The position numbers and the translations under genes were made by a program. Shown here one piece after another: positions 1-5,785 of a DNA stretch of 5,785 nucleotides. The stretch's first letter is position 1. Every line of letters starts with the position of its first letter. The DNA comes from BS750m-G4 sp964472195 (GTDB lineage: Bacteria; Bacteroidota; Ignavibacteria; Tepidaquicellales; Tepidaquicellaceae): assembly GCA_964472195.1 (NCBI GenBank), contig CAYYJH010000120.1, positions 1 to 5,785 on the forward strand, given 5' to 3'. The notes below the pieces were generated by a model. That model was not told the DNA's origin. It saw only the letters and a program-made list of their open reading frames with translations, and ran no database searches.

Positions 1-71
1 ATGCAGGGGGTATAGGTCAGAAGATAATAAAGCTGGCGATATTTACGCCGGAAGAGAGAATTGATTTCTAA
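1..71 (+). CDS. C-terminal end of an unidentified protein (partial)
   Basis: Reading in the frame that starts at base 3, the window opens inside a coding frame giving 22 residues, AGGIGQKIIKLAIFTPEE followed by RIDF, and ending at TAA 69-71. The start lies upstream of the window. Support is indirect: this stretch is clearly less AT-rich than the DNA after it, the residues form a plausible soluble C-terminus, and a strong same-strand intrinsic terminator follows 52 bases after the stop. I do not recognise the family from so few residues. A second frame also stays open for 20 codons to TGA 62-64, so the frame choice is an inference. Confidence 0.45.
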   Translation, partial: AGGIGQKIIKLAIFTPEERIDF

Positions 72-123
72 ACTCGGAAAACATAAAAGTTCATAATAAT
101 TTTTCTGTTCATTTCCTTTCATT

Positions 124-162
124 AAAGGCAGTTGGTTAATATCAACTGCCTTTTTTGTTTTT
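124..162 (+). terminator. Intrinsic (Rho-independent) terminator
   Basis: An 11-bp perfect stem pairs AAAGGCAGTTG (124-134) with CAACTGCCTTT (143-153). It can be lengthened by a G-U and a T-A pair to leave a 4-base loop, and is followed by an interrupted T tract (151-156 and 158-162). The T tract is on the + side only, so it ends transcription of the partial gene at the left edge. The remaining bases up to the proline dehydrogenase start are very AT-rich, with no further feature I can support. Confidence 0.85.
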
Positions 163-349
163 GACTTTATTAGAAACTCCTAAAAAATTATTTTTGCAAC
201 GAAGAAACACATTCCCTTCAATTAGTGAATTTGATTTTTAATGTATCATAATAAACATTTCTACCAAAGGATAAAAAACTCTATTCTTACAATTCAAAAT
301 ATATTCAATCCAATTATTATAAAAATTTAATAATATATTATAACTTTTC

Positions 350-1249
350 ATGAATCTTTTCAGTAAAGCTGTTGCCTCCACAATTCCATTTTTCCCAAAA
401 AGATTTGTAAGAATTTTTGCAAATAAATATATAGCGGGTGATAAGTTATCAGATGGTGTCAAAACTGTCCAAGAGCTTAATAAGAGAAAAATGCTCGCCA
501 CTATGGATGTTTTAGGTGAAAGCATCAAAGACAAAAAAGAAGCTGAACAATCAAAAAATGAATCTCTAGAAGTTCTGGATGCCATTTCGAAACATAAACT
601 TAATTCGAATCTTTCTGTAAAGCTGACAATGTTAGGTTTAAATTTAGATTACGATTTTTGTTTGAGTTTATTTACAGAAATTATGCAGCATGCAAAAGAG
701 CTGAATAATTCTGTGAGGATAGACATGGAAGACTCTTCAGTTACAGATTCTACATTAAAAATCTACGAAGACAGCAGGAAAAATTTCGATAACATAGGAA
801 TTGTTATTCAGGCATATCTGAGAAGAAGTGAAGATGATATACTCAAACTTACTGAAACGAATGCAAACTTCAGGTTATGTAAAGGTATATACATAGAACC
901 GGAAGCTATTGCTTTTAAAAAGAGAAGTGAAATAAGAAATAATTTTCTAAAATTAATTAGAATAGTATTAGAAAAAAAATCTTATTGTGGAATAGCAACT
1001 CATGATGATATTGTTATTGATGGTTCTAAAAAACTAATCTCAGAACTTGGACTTAATAAAGAAGATTATGAATTCCAAATGCTTCTTGGTGTCAGAGAAA
1101 ATCTAAGAGATAAATTGGTCAGCGAAGGGCACAAAATGAAAATTTATGTTCCGTTTGGAGAAAGATGGTATGAATATTCTATAAGAAGGTTCAAAGAAAA
1201 TCCAAATATTGCAGGTCAGGTTTTAAAAAGCATATTCACAAGGAATTAA
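350..1249 (+). CDS. Proline dehydrogenase (monofunctional, FAD-dependent)
   Basis: This enzyme oxidises L-proline to delta1-pyrroline-5-carboxylate on FAD and passes electrons to the membrane quinone pool, the first step of proline catabolism. At 299 residues it matches the short stand-alone bacterial ProDH class (names such as putB or prodh) rather than bifunctional PutA. The barrel motifs occur in order: VKLTMLGL (90-97, K91), RIDMEDS (123-129, D125), QAYLRRSEDD (154-163), RLCKGIY (175-181, R175 and K178), ATHDD (216-220), EFQMLLGVRE (241-250), YVPFG (266-270, Y266) and YSIRRFKENP (276-285). By family knowledge, R279, R280, E283 and Y266 correspond to the proline-binding residues, and K91, D125 and R175 to the catalytic and flavin residues, so it looks fully active. 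The ATG at 350 has no Shine-Dalgarno sequence, which is common in this group. No P5C dehydrogenase gene is adjacent, so the second step must be encoded elsewhere. It converges with thyX, stop to stop 18 bp apart. Confidence 0.95.
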   Translation: MNLFSKAVASTIPFFPKRFVRIFANKYIAGDKLSDGVKTVQELNKRKMLATMDVLGESIKDKKEAEQSKNESLEVLDAISKHKLNSNLSVKLTMLGLNLDYDFCLSLFTEIMQHAKELNNSVRIDMEDSSVTDSTLKIYEDSRKNFDNIGIVIQAYLRRSEDDILKLTETNANFRLCKGIYIEPEAIAFKKRSEIRNNFLKLIRIVLEKKSYCGIATHDDIVIDGSKKLISELGLNKEDYEFQMLLGVRENLRDKLVSEGHKMKIYVPFGERWYEYSIRRFKENPNIAGQVLKSIFTRN

Positions 1250-1267
1250 TCTTTACATTTAAAAAAT

Positions 1268-1972
1268 CTACTCACCTTTTACTTTAAACCAAATCCTGGT
1301 AGTTTCAGGATATATCTTATACATCATATCTTTAATTACTTTTGCATATTCACGAATCTCCCATTGTGCGGAAGGTTCATCTCTTAGATCGATGAAATTC
1401 GTAATAGCCTGAAAAGATGCTGTCCAATAAACTTCTGTATATTGATTTAACGGAAGCATAATTCTTGCCTGTTCCTTGGCAACACCGAGGTCAAGCAGTG
1501 TTTTATATGAATCAATAAGAGAGTTCATCGTTTTTTGAAATACTTCCCTGGCGATAACCTGATCATCGATACTTCCTTCGGACGCTTGCCTATTATCTTT
1601 CGACTGTTTACGCCAGTTTGCTGGTTCATAAAAATCATTAACTGGTACATACCTTCCACTTATCTCGTTCCAGGCGTGATCTTTTGTGAATGAATTTGAA
1701 CTCGTTTCAATACCGACAACATGCTTATACCATTGCCTCATCACAAACTCGGGTGCTTTAACATGAAACTGAACTACAAGATGCCGGAAGGGAGACCAGT
1801 GTTTGTTTTCTGCGAGGAATTCTACGAGTACCCTATCCACATCATCATAAGTCGTTTTCCTTTTTCCGAACGAGACACGGGCAGAGTTTACCACAGTAAG
1901 ATCTGAACCTAACGAATCTATAACTTCAATAAAGCCTTTATCAAGAACATTTGTTTTCAAAATTGATTCCAT
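1268..1972 (-). CDS. thyX: FAD-dependent thymidylate synthase ThyX
   Basis: ThyX methylates dUMP to dTMP using methylenetetrahydrofolate as carbon donor and NADPH-reduced FAD as hydride source; it replaces ThyA and works as a homotetramer. The 234 residues cover the whole family: LDKGFIEVIDSLGSDL near the N-terminus (10-25), ARVSFG (31-36), HWSPFRH (58-64), FHVKAPEFVMRQWY (69-82), WNEISGRYV (101-109), ARIMLPLNQY (169-178) and LRDEPSAQWEIREYA (196-210). From my memory of Thermotoga maritima ThyX, Q80, E103, S105, G106, R107 and R170 match dUMP-binding residues and R197 matches the conserved second-half Arg. The oddity is the signature: instead of RHR-X7-S the protein has KHV (83-85), then 19 residues before S105, i.e. 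about 12 extra residues. The start is set by alignment of the N-terminus; the upstream A-rich bases give no clear Shine-Dalgarno. It is transcribed towards proline dehydrogenase, and no terminator is visible in the 18-bp gap. Confidence 0.95.
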   Translation of the reverse strand: MESILKTNVLDKGFIEVIDSLGSDLTVVNSARVSFGKRKTTYDDVDRVLVEFLAENKHWSPFRHLVVQFHVKAPEFVMRQWYKHVVGIETSSNSFTKDHAWNEISGRYVPVNDFYEPANWRKQSKDNRQASEGSIDDQVIAREVFQKTMNSLIDSYKTLLDLGVAKEQARIMLPLNQYTEVYWTASFQAITNFIDLRDEPSAQWEIREYAKVIKDMMYKIYPETTRIWFKVKGE

Positions 1973-2264
1973 ATAATTTACTTTTTAGATTTGATTACCA
2001 ATTATGAATTCTAATATACAAAATTTTATTTGAAGATTTTATTTTAAAAAACGAGAAACGATTCTCACAATCATTATTAAATGAAAATATTTTTAATTGA
2101 TTGGGCAGAATTGTATATAGAAATTATTTATTTGATGAATAATTGGCGAATTAGATTTCATAACAAACAGTGAGTCTTCGTATTTAAAGAGTGTTAGATC
2201 ATTTTATTAAGATGGAAATTTTTCGATTTTAATTTTTGAACACACTAACTTTAGAACTCTTACT

Positions 2265-2383
2265 AATGAATAAAGAATTATTGGTTGAAAAAAGTGTACT
2301 TTGACATAATAATTCACTAATTGAATTTTATGAGAAAAATAAGAAATTATATTGGAAATAATTATTATGTTTCTTTATTCATT
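2265..2383. repeat. 13-bp inverted repeat, arms 93 bp apart
   Basis: AATGAATAAAGAA (2265-2277) is perfectly reverse-complementary to TTCTTTATTCATT (2371-2383). The arms are AT-only except for two G or C positions each, so part of the match may be due to base composition. The enclosed bases are non-coding. It could be the ends of a decayed small element or simply chance. Confidence 0.35.
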
Positions 2384-2417
2384 TTTAAGTTATAGTTTTT
2401 CTTCAATAATAATATCA

Positions 2418-2472
2418 ATTCCGGGATAAGCAATTAACAATCTTACCATTGAACATATAATCCCGGAATAAG
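2418..2472. promoter_or_regulatory. Paired near-palindromic CCGG sites (possible operator pair or long hairpin)
   Basis: Two 13-base sites, ATTCCGGGATAAG (2418-2430) and ATCCCGGAATAAG (2460-2472), agree at 11 of 13 positions. Because each core AT(T/C)CCGG(G/A)AT is nearly palindromic, the first ten bases are also perfect inverted complements of each other. The start-to-start distance is 42 bp, close to four turns of B-DNA, which would suit a dimeric regulator binding two sites on one face. Alternatively the pair folds as a 10-bp stem with a 32-base loop, which contains a smaller CAAT/ATTG stem. The sites end 150 bp before the receptor start and about 80 bp before its candidate -35 box, an activator-like distance. 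No regulator gene is present to pair with them. Confidence 0.4.
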
Positions 2473-2551
2473 TGTTCAGTAAGTTTTAATAGAAGCAATA
2501 TCGTTTCAAGTTTTTATTTCTAACAAATTCTCAGTATAAATTATTGAGGAG

Positions 2552-2580
2552 TTGTAAAACGTCTCTTTTAAAATTATATT
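2552..2580 (+). promoter_or_regulatory. Candidate sigma70-type promoter for the TonB-dependent receptor
   Basis: TTGTAA (2552-2557, 4 of 6 to TTGACA) and TATATT (2575-2580, 5 of 6 to TATAAT) are separated by exactly 17 bases. A start about 7 bases downstream would leave a leader of about 35 bases before the ATG. In such AT-rich DNA a match this good can arise by chance, and some FCB bacteria use different promoter elements. Confidence 0.35.
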
Positions 2581-2611
2581 TTCAATTCAACTTCATTATT
2601 TAAAATATAAA

Positions 2612-2617
2612 GAAGGA
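2612..2617 (+). promoter_or_regulatory. Ribosome binding site of the receptor gene
   Basis: GAAGGA (2612-2617) lies 5 bases before the ATG at 2623 and resembles the anti-16S core. It supports this start, which also places a basic, lysine-rich segment ahead of the hydrophobic signal core. Neither proline dehydrogenase nor thyX has a comparable site. Confidence 0.6.
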
Positions 2618-2622
2618 AATTT

Positions 2623-5493
2623 ATGAAAGCAAAAATCTTCAATTTGAAAAACACATTAATATCGTTTATAATATTAATGTCACTAATATTGATGTCTTCA
2701 ATTTCTTATTCCCAGACAACCGGAAGTATTGGGGGTACGGTCGTTGATGCTCTGGATCAATCACCATTGCCGGGAGCTTCAGTAAAAATAGAAGGCTCTA
2801 ACCAGGGGGCAGTAACTAACGACAACGGGGAGTTTGTTATCCTCAACCTTGATGTCGGTATATACACACTTGAAGCATCATACATCGGTTATAATACAAA
2901 TAAGATAACAGGTGTAAAAGTATCTGTAGATTCAAGAACAAAAGTTGATTTTGAATTAACTTCTACAGAGATTCAAACAGAAATTATTATCGTAGAAGCA
3001 GAACGTAAAGGAATAGATGTTGAGCAGAGCGGACGATTGATTGAAAATGAACAAATTGAACGCCAGGGGACAAGAGGTATCACAAACATTGTCTCACAAA
3101 CTGCAGGGGTTGTTCAGAATGAGAGAGGTGGTACTATAAATGTAAGAGGAGGAAGAGACAACGAAACGGTAATTATTATTGATGGTGTGGTTACAAACAA
3201 TCCTATTGATGGTTCAACCGGCAATGCCACCGTTGCAAATAGTTTAATACAAGAAATAGCTGTCTTGACCGGGGGATTTGGAGCGGAATACGGTAATGTA
3301 TTGAGCGGTGTTGTGAATGTAACCACCAAAGGAGGGTCCGATGTGTATTCAGGTTCAATTGAAGCAATCACGGATGAGTTTACCGGGGATTGGATTAAAA
3401 CAATTTCTCAGGGATATAATCTGTACAATGTAACTTTTGGAGGACCATTAATTCCATCAAAAGATTTAGCAAGAGTAATAAATTTCTATGGAGGAGTTGA
3501 AAGGCAATGGTTAGAGGTTAGGAATTCATCATGGATTACTAATGAATTATTTGAGGACGGAATAATGCCTAATTATGGACAAAACTCATGGTTTTACAGT
3601 GCCAGGATGAACATTAACCTTTCAGAAATAAAAAATAGTAAGGTACCAATCGACTTGAAATTTGGTGCACTGATATCCAATTCTGAGCAGAGACGTTTCC
3701 TTACCAGCTTTTTAAAAACAAATTCTTACCATAATCCGTTCTGGGATTATGATGACAAGACTTTTTATGGAAGGTTAATTCATAATATATCAAGCAACTT
3801 CTTTTATGAACTTCAGGGAAGTTATTTCAATTCAATATTTGAGAGAGGAGATCCATTCCTTAGGGATCAGATAACACTTTATGGTGATACGAATTATGTA
3901 CCCATTCTTCCAACACAGGGTGCATGGTCAGTACCCGATCCATTAACAGGTAATGTATTCCAGAAAGCTGGTGTAGTATATCCGGTATACGAAAAGAACG
4001 AAATAAGTTACTTAGGGGGGAAACTGGATGCTACAATAGCAATTTTAACAAAGAAATATGGGGACCATGAGATAAAGTTTGGTGGAGAGTTTAAATACCA
4101 TACTTTAAAATACATGTATGTATGGGCACCTTCTTTAGCATCAAATTCATTTGACGATTCAACACAAACTTTCCTGACACCTCCACGAGAGTTATGGTGG
4201 TCGGCAACAGGTGGACAACTTAATACCTATGGCTATAATATTGTAGACCAATTCGGTAACACAATAACAAATGCCGAAGAGCAAGAAGCAAAAAATCCAA
4301 TAATAGCTGCATTATACTTAAGAGATAAAGTTGATTTTGGAGATTTTACTTTCAATGCAGGAATAAGATTGGATATGCTCGATGTAAACGATGATGTATT
4401 AATTGACCCTGAAAATCTTTATCACAAGGATGGAGTGCTGCTCTCAGCAGATGATTATGAACCAAGTTCGCAAAACATAACTGTAAGTCCGAGATTGGGA
4501 TTTTCATTCCCTGTTACAGACAAAACAGTATTTATTGCTCAATACGGCAGATTCATACAGCTTCCACCGTTAGAGTTTCTATACATTAGCAAGTATGCAT
4601 TTCAGCAGTTTTTTGCGGCATCGGTGCAAAATGTAGCAGAAAATTCAGGATTGAAGCCTGAGAAGCTCACTTCATATGAAGTAGGAATAAAGCAGCAGTT
4701 AGGAGATTACACTTATGCAGGTGTAACAGTATACTACAGAGAGACAAGGGACCAAATAGGAGCAGGAAGAATAATTGGCTCTCCGACAGTACCTAACGGA
4801 TACAACATATATATGAACAATGACTTTGCGATATCGAGAGGATTGGAATTTTATTTAAGCATGAGAAGGTTTAATAGAATAGCTTTAGATATAGCCTACA
4901 GTTTAGCTTATGCATCGGGTACGGGTACGGATGAGACATCGAAGTTCACGCTTGTCAATCAATCAGGAGCAGAATTACCGAAATTCACATACCCGTTGAA
5001 TTTTGACCAAAGGCACACAGGGACGATAAACTTCGATTATAGATTTGGTTCAACCGATGTTCCTAAAGGTTTAGCTGGTGAGATTTTAAAGAATTTAGGC
5101 TTTAACCTTTTATTCAGTTTCAACAGCGGGAGACCATATACGGCAAGGGAATTACCTACGACAGCATACAGTACGGGAGGAGCAGCTTTGTCGACAAAGA
5201 ATGGTGTAACATGGCAGTGGAATCTAAGATTAGATGTCAAACTGGACAAAACAGTTAGAATATGGAAAACAAACTGGAATTTTTATATATATGTAATTAA
5301 CCTGTTGAATTCCGAAATAATAAACAGTGTATACGGAAGTACAGGACTACCCGGAGATAATGGATATCTTGGAACAGCAAACGGAAACATACAGACTCAG
5401 CTATTCAAAGACAACTGGAAAATAAGAATACAGAATCCCGCAAACTGGGGACCGCCAAGACAGGTTCAATTCGGTATAAGAGTTAATTTTTAG
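2623..5493 (+). CDS. TonB-dependent outer-membrane receptor with N-terminal carboxypeptidase-regulatory-like domain
   Basis: This is a 956-residue outer-membrane beta-barrel that should import a bulky ligand using energy from TonB-ExbB-ExbD. Residues 1-30 form a Sec signal peptide: lysines in the first nine residues, a hydrophobic core from about 11 to 24, and a probable cut after SYS30 before Gln31. Residues 34-113 are the carboxypeptidase-regulatory-like beta-sandwich (GTVVDA, LPGASVKIEG, TNDNGEFVILNL, YTLEASYIGY). A TonB-box-like EIIIVEAE follows at 120-127. The plug covers about 137-238, with INVRGGRDNETVIIIDGV (172-189) and AEYGNVLSGVVNVTTKGG (221-238). The remainder is the barrel, with the typical LKPEKLTSYEVG segment and a final strand ending in VNF, the terminal Phe expected for Bam-dependent insertion. 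The domain order fits SusC-like or Oar-like receptors, but no SusD-type lipoprotein or transporter lies downstream; a terminator follows instead. The substrate cannot be deduced. The frame is intact throughout. Confidence 0.93.
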   Translation: MKAKIFNLKNTLISFIILMSLILMSSISYSQTTGSIGGTVVDALDQSPLPGASVKIEGSNQGAVTNDNGEFVILNLDVGIYTLEASYIGYNTNKITGVKVSVDSRTKVDFELTSTEIQTEIIIVEAERKGIDVEQSGRLIENEQIERQGTRGITNIVSQTAGVVQNERGGTINVRGGRDNETVIIIDGVVTNNPIDGSTGNATVANSLIQEIAVLTGGFGAEYGNVLSGVVNVTTKGGSDVYSGSIEAITDEFTGDWIKTISQGYNLYNVTFGGPLIPSKDLARVINFYGGVERQWLEVRNSSWITNELFEDGIMPNYGQNSWFYSARMNINLSEIKNSKVPIDLKFGALISNSEQRRFLTSFLKTNSYHNPFWDYDDKTFYGRLIHNISSNFFYELQGSYFNSIFERGDPFLRDQITLYGDTNYVPILPTQGAWSVPDPLTGNVFQKAGVVYPVYEKNEISYLGGKLDATIAILTKKYGDHEIKFGGEFKYHTLKYMYVWAPSLASNSFDDSTQTFLTPPRELWWSATGGQLNTYGYNIVDQFGNTITNAEEQEAKNPIIAALYLRDKVDFGDFTFNAGIRLDMLDVNDDVLIDPENLYHKDGVLLSADDYEPSSQNITVSPRLGFSFPVTDKTVFIAQYGRFIQLPPLEFLYISKYAFQQFFAASVQNVAENSGLKPEKLTSYEVGIKQQLGDYTYAGVTVYYRETRDQIGAGRIIGSPTVPNGYNIYMNNDFAISRGLEFYLSMRRFNRIALDIAYSLAYASGTGTDETSKFTLVNQSGAELPKFTYPLNFDQRHTGTINFDYRFGSTDVPKGLAGEILKNLGFNLLFSFNSGRPYTARELPTTAYSTGGAALSTKNGVTWQWNLRLDVKLDKTVRIWKTNWNFYIYVINLLNSEIINSVYGSTGLPGDNGYLGTANGNIQTQLFKDNWKIRIQNPANWGPPRQVQFGIRVNF

Positions 5494-5502
5494 GTTGTAT
5501 AA

Positions 5503-5545
5503 TTTCAAATGTTGCCCGGGATAATGTCCCGGGTATCGTTTGAAA
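5503..5545 (+). other. Strong stem-loop just after the receptor stop codon
   Basis: Beginning 9 bases after the stop, bases 5503-5511 pair with 5537-5545 and, past one T-T mismatch, 5513-5521 pair with 5527-5535 around the loop TAATG. This gives about 18 pairs including two G-U, with the GC-rich core CCCGGGA/TCCCGGG. No T tract follows (AGGATG instead), so it is not a standard intrinsic terminator. It could protect the mRNA 3' end, weaken read-through, or be a small repeat element. Confidence 0.6.
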
Positions 5546-5566
5546 GGATGAATGCTATATAATCAG

Positions 5567-5599
5567 TGTGTAATCCTGTTAGATTAAAGGAATTACACA
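5567..5599 (+). other. Second stem-loop between receptor and terminator
   Basis: TGTGTAAT (5567-5574) pairs perfectly with ATTACACA (5592-5599). CC (5575-5576) can add two pairs with GG (5589-5590), leaving one bulged A and a 12-base loop. It lies between the GC-rich stem-loop and the terminator. A TATAAT box at 5558-5563 is just upstream, but no -35 box stands at the usual distance. Confidence 0.4.
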
Positions 5600-5608
5600 T
5601 ACTAAGTT

Positions 5609-5642
5609 AAACGGATTGCAAGATAATTGCAGTCCGTTTTTT
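5609..5642 (+). terminator. Intrinsic terminator of the receptor transcript
   Basis: AAACGGATTGCA (5609-5620) pairs with TGCAGTCCGTTT (5628-5639) with a single G-U pair; A5621-T5627 can close a 5-base loop. Six Ts (5637-5642) end the structure. It lies 115 bases after the receptor stop, so the mRNA probably has a long structured 3' end and the receptor is likely transcribed alone. Confidence 0.85.
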
Positions 5643-5785
5643 GTATGAACCTGAGGAGAATCTATCTTATTTGGTAGCATTGGCAGTGCTAACCTTACAT
5701 GGATTGACTTCTCCCGAAGGGACTCCTTCGGAGCCGCGCGCGGTATGAACCTGTGGCGTGTTATGCCTTTCTTTATACCTTGAAT
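5643..5785. repeat. GC-rich, hairpin-dense repeat-like segment running off the window
   Basis: Composition changes sharply here from AT-rich to GC-rich. GTATGAACCTG occurs at 5643-5653 and again at 5743-5753, exactly 100 bp apart. Between the copies are a stem-loop GGTAGCA.../TGCTAACC (5674-5693, one bulge), a stem CCGAAGG/CCTTCGG with loop GACT (5714-5731), and the perfect palindrome CCGCGCGCGG (5734-5743). No reading frame of useful length is present. The features fit a dispersed intergenic repeat or the edge of a mobile element; the second copy diverges after 11 bases, so a simple tandem repeat is not shown. Confidence 0.45.

Larger units (their letters stand above)
1973..2622. other. Long AT-rich intergenic region between divergent thyX and receptor genes
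   Basis: These 650 bases separate the starts of thyX (leftward) and the receptor (rightward), so both promoters should lie here. All six frames are heavily interrupted by stops, and I see no decayed gene, tRNA or rRNA. Supported contents are a widely spaced 13-bp inverted repeat, a pair of CCGG-centred sites, a possible promoter and a ribosome binding site, listed separately. I could not pick a convincing thyX promoter on the minus strand. Confidence 0.7.

Noticed and set aside
238..585. Minus-strand open frame of 115 codons
   Set aside because: Its upstream half lies opposite the N-terminal coding part of proline dehydrogenase, the rest is low-complexity AT-rich translation, and it has no recognisable motif.
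1721..1906. Plus-strand open frame of 61 codons
   Set aside because: It is entirely opposite thyX, whose conserved motifs prove the minus strand is coding.
2081..2173. 30-codon frame starting ATG 2081 and ending TGA 2171-2173
   Set aside because: No Shine-Dalgarno sequence, no recognisable motif, and a length readily reached by chance.
2301..2306. Perfect TTGACA that could be a -35 box
   Set aside because: No good -10 hexamer lies 16-18 bases downstream, and it is more than 300 bases from the receptor start.
3114..3371. Minus-strand open frame of 85 codons
   Set aside because: It is opposite the conserved plug domain of the receptor and has the repetitive Pro/Thr/Ser make-up of an antisense translation.
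5037..5249. Minus-strand open frame of 70 codons
   Set aside because: It is opposite the receptor barrel, with no motif or ribosome binding site.
5643..5753. Possible integron attC site or CRISPR repeat pair
   Set aside because: The core sites RYYYAAC and GTTRRRY are not present in the right form, and two 11-bp copies 100 bp apart do not fit CRISPR repeat and spacer lengths.
5745..5783. Short frame starting at ATG 5745 near the right edge
   Set aside because: It stops after 12 codons and its start lies inside the 11-bp direct repeat, so it is not a credible gene.

Overview
The window is AT-rich DNA that looks like a member of the Bacteroidota/Chlorobiota/Ignavibacteriota (FCB) group. The evidence is a large TonB-dependent receptor carrying an N-terminal carboxypeptidase-regulatory-like domain, a signal peptide with a probable cut just before Gln, a barrel ending in Phe, and low GC content. 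Ignavibacteria-like is my best guess from the style of the receptor; no rRNA or other taxonomic marker is present to confirm it.

Layout from left to right: (1) the last 22 codons of an unidentified gene, followed by a strong intrinsic terminator; (2) a complete stand-alone proline dehydrogenase on the + strand; (3) a complete FAD-dependent thymidylate synthase (ThyX) on the - strand, convergent with it and only 18 bp away; (4) about 650 bp of very AT-rich non-coding DNA holding inverted repeats, a pair of near-palindromic CCGG-centred sites exactly 42 bp apart, a possible sigma70-type promoter and a good ribosome binding site; (5) a 956-residue TonB-dependent outer-membrane receptor; (6) three hairpins in a row, the last a clear intrinsic terminator; (7) a much more GC-rich, hairpin-dense segment with an 11-bp direct repeat at exactly 100-bp spacing, which runs off the end and is probably a dispersed repeat.

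The genes do not form one operon. Proline dehydrogenase (proline catabolism), ThyX (dTMP synthesis) and the receptor (outer-membrane uptake, substrate unknown) look like independent transcription units. I see no convincing new multi-gene system. The points most worth a second look are the unusual ThyX signature (KHV plus an insertion of about 12 residues in place of RHR-X7-S), the phased operator-like pair upstream of the receptor and its echo in the hairpin downstream, and the repeat at the right-hand edge.
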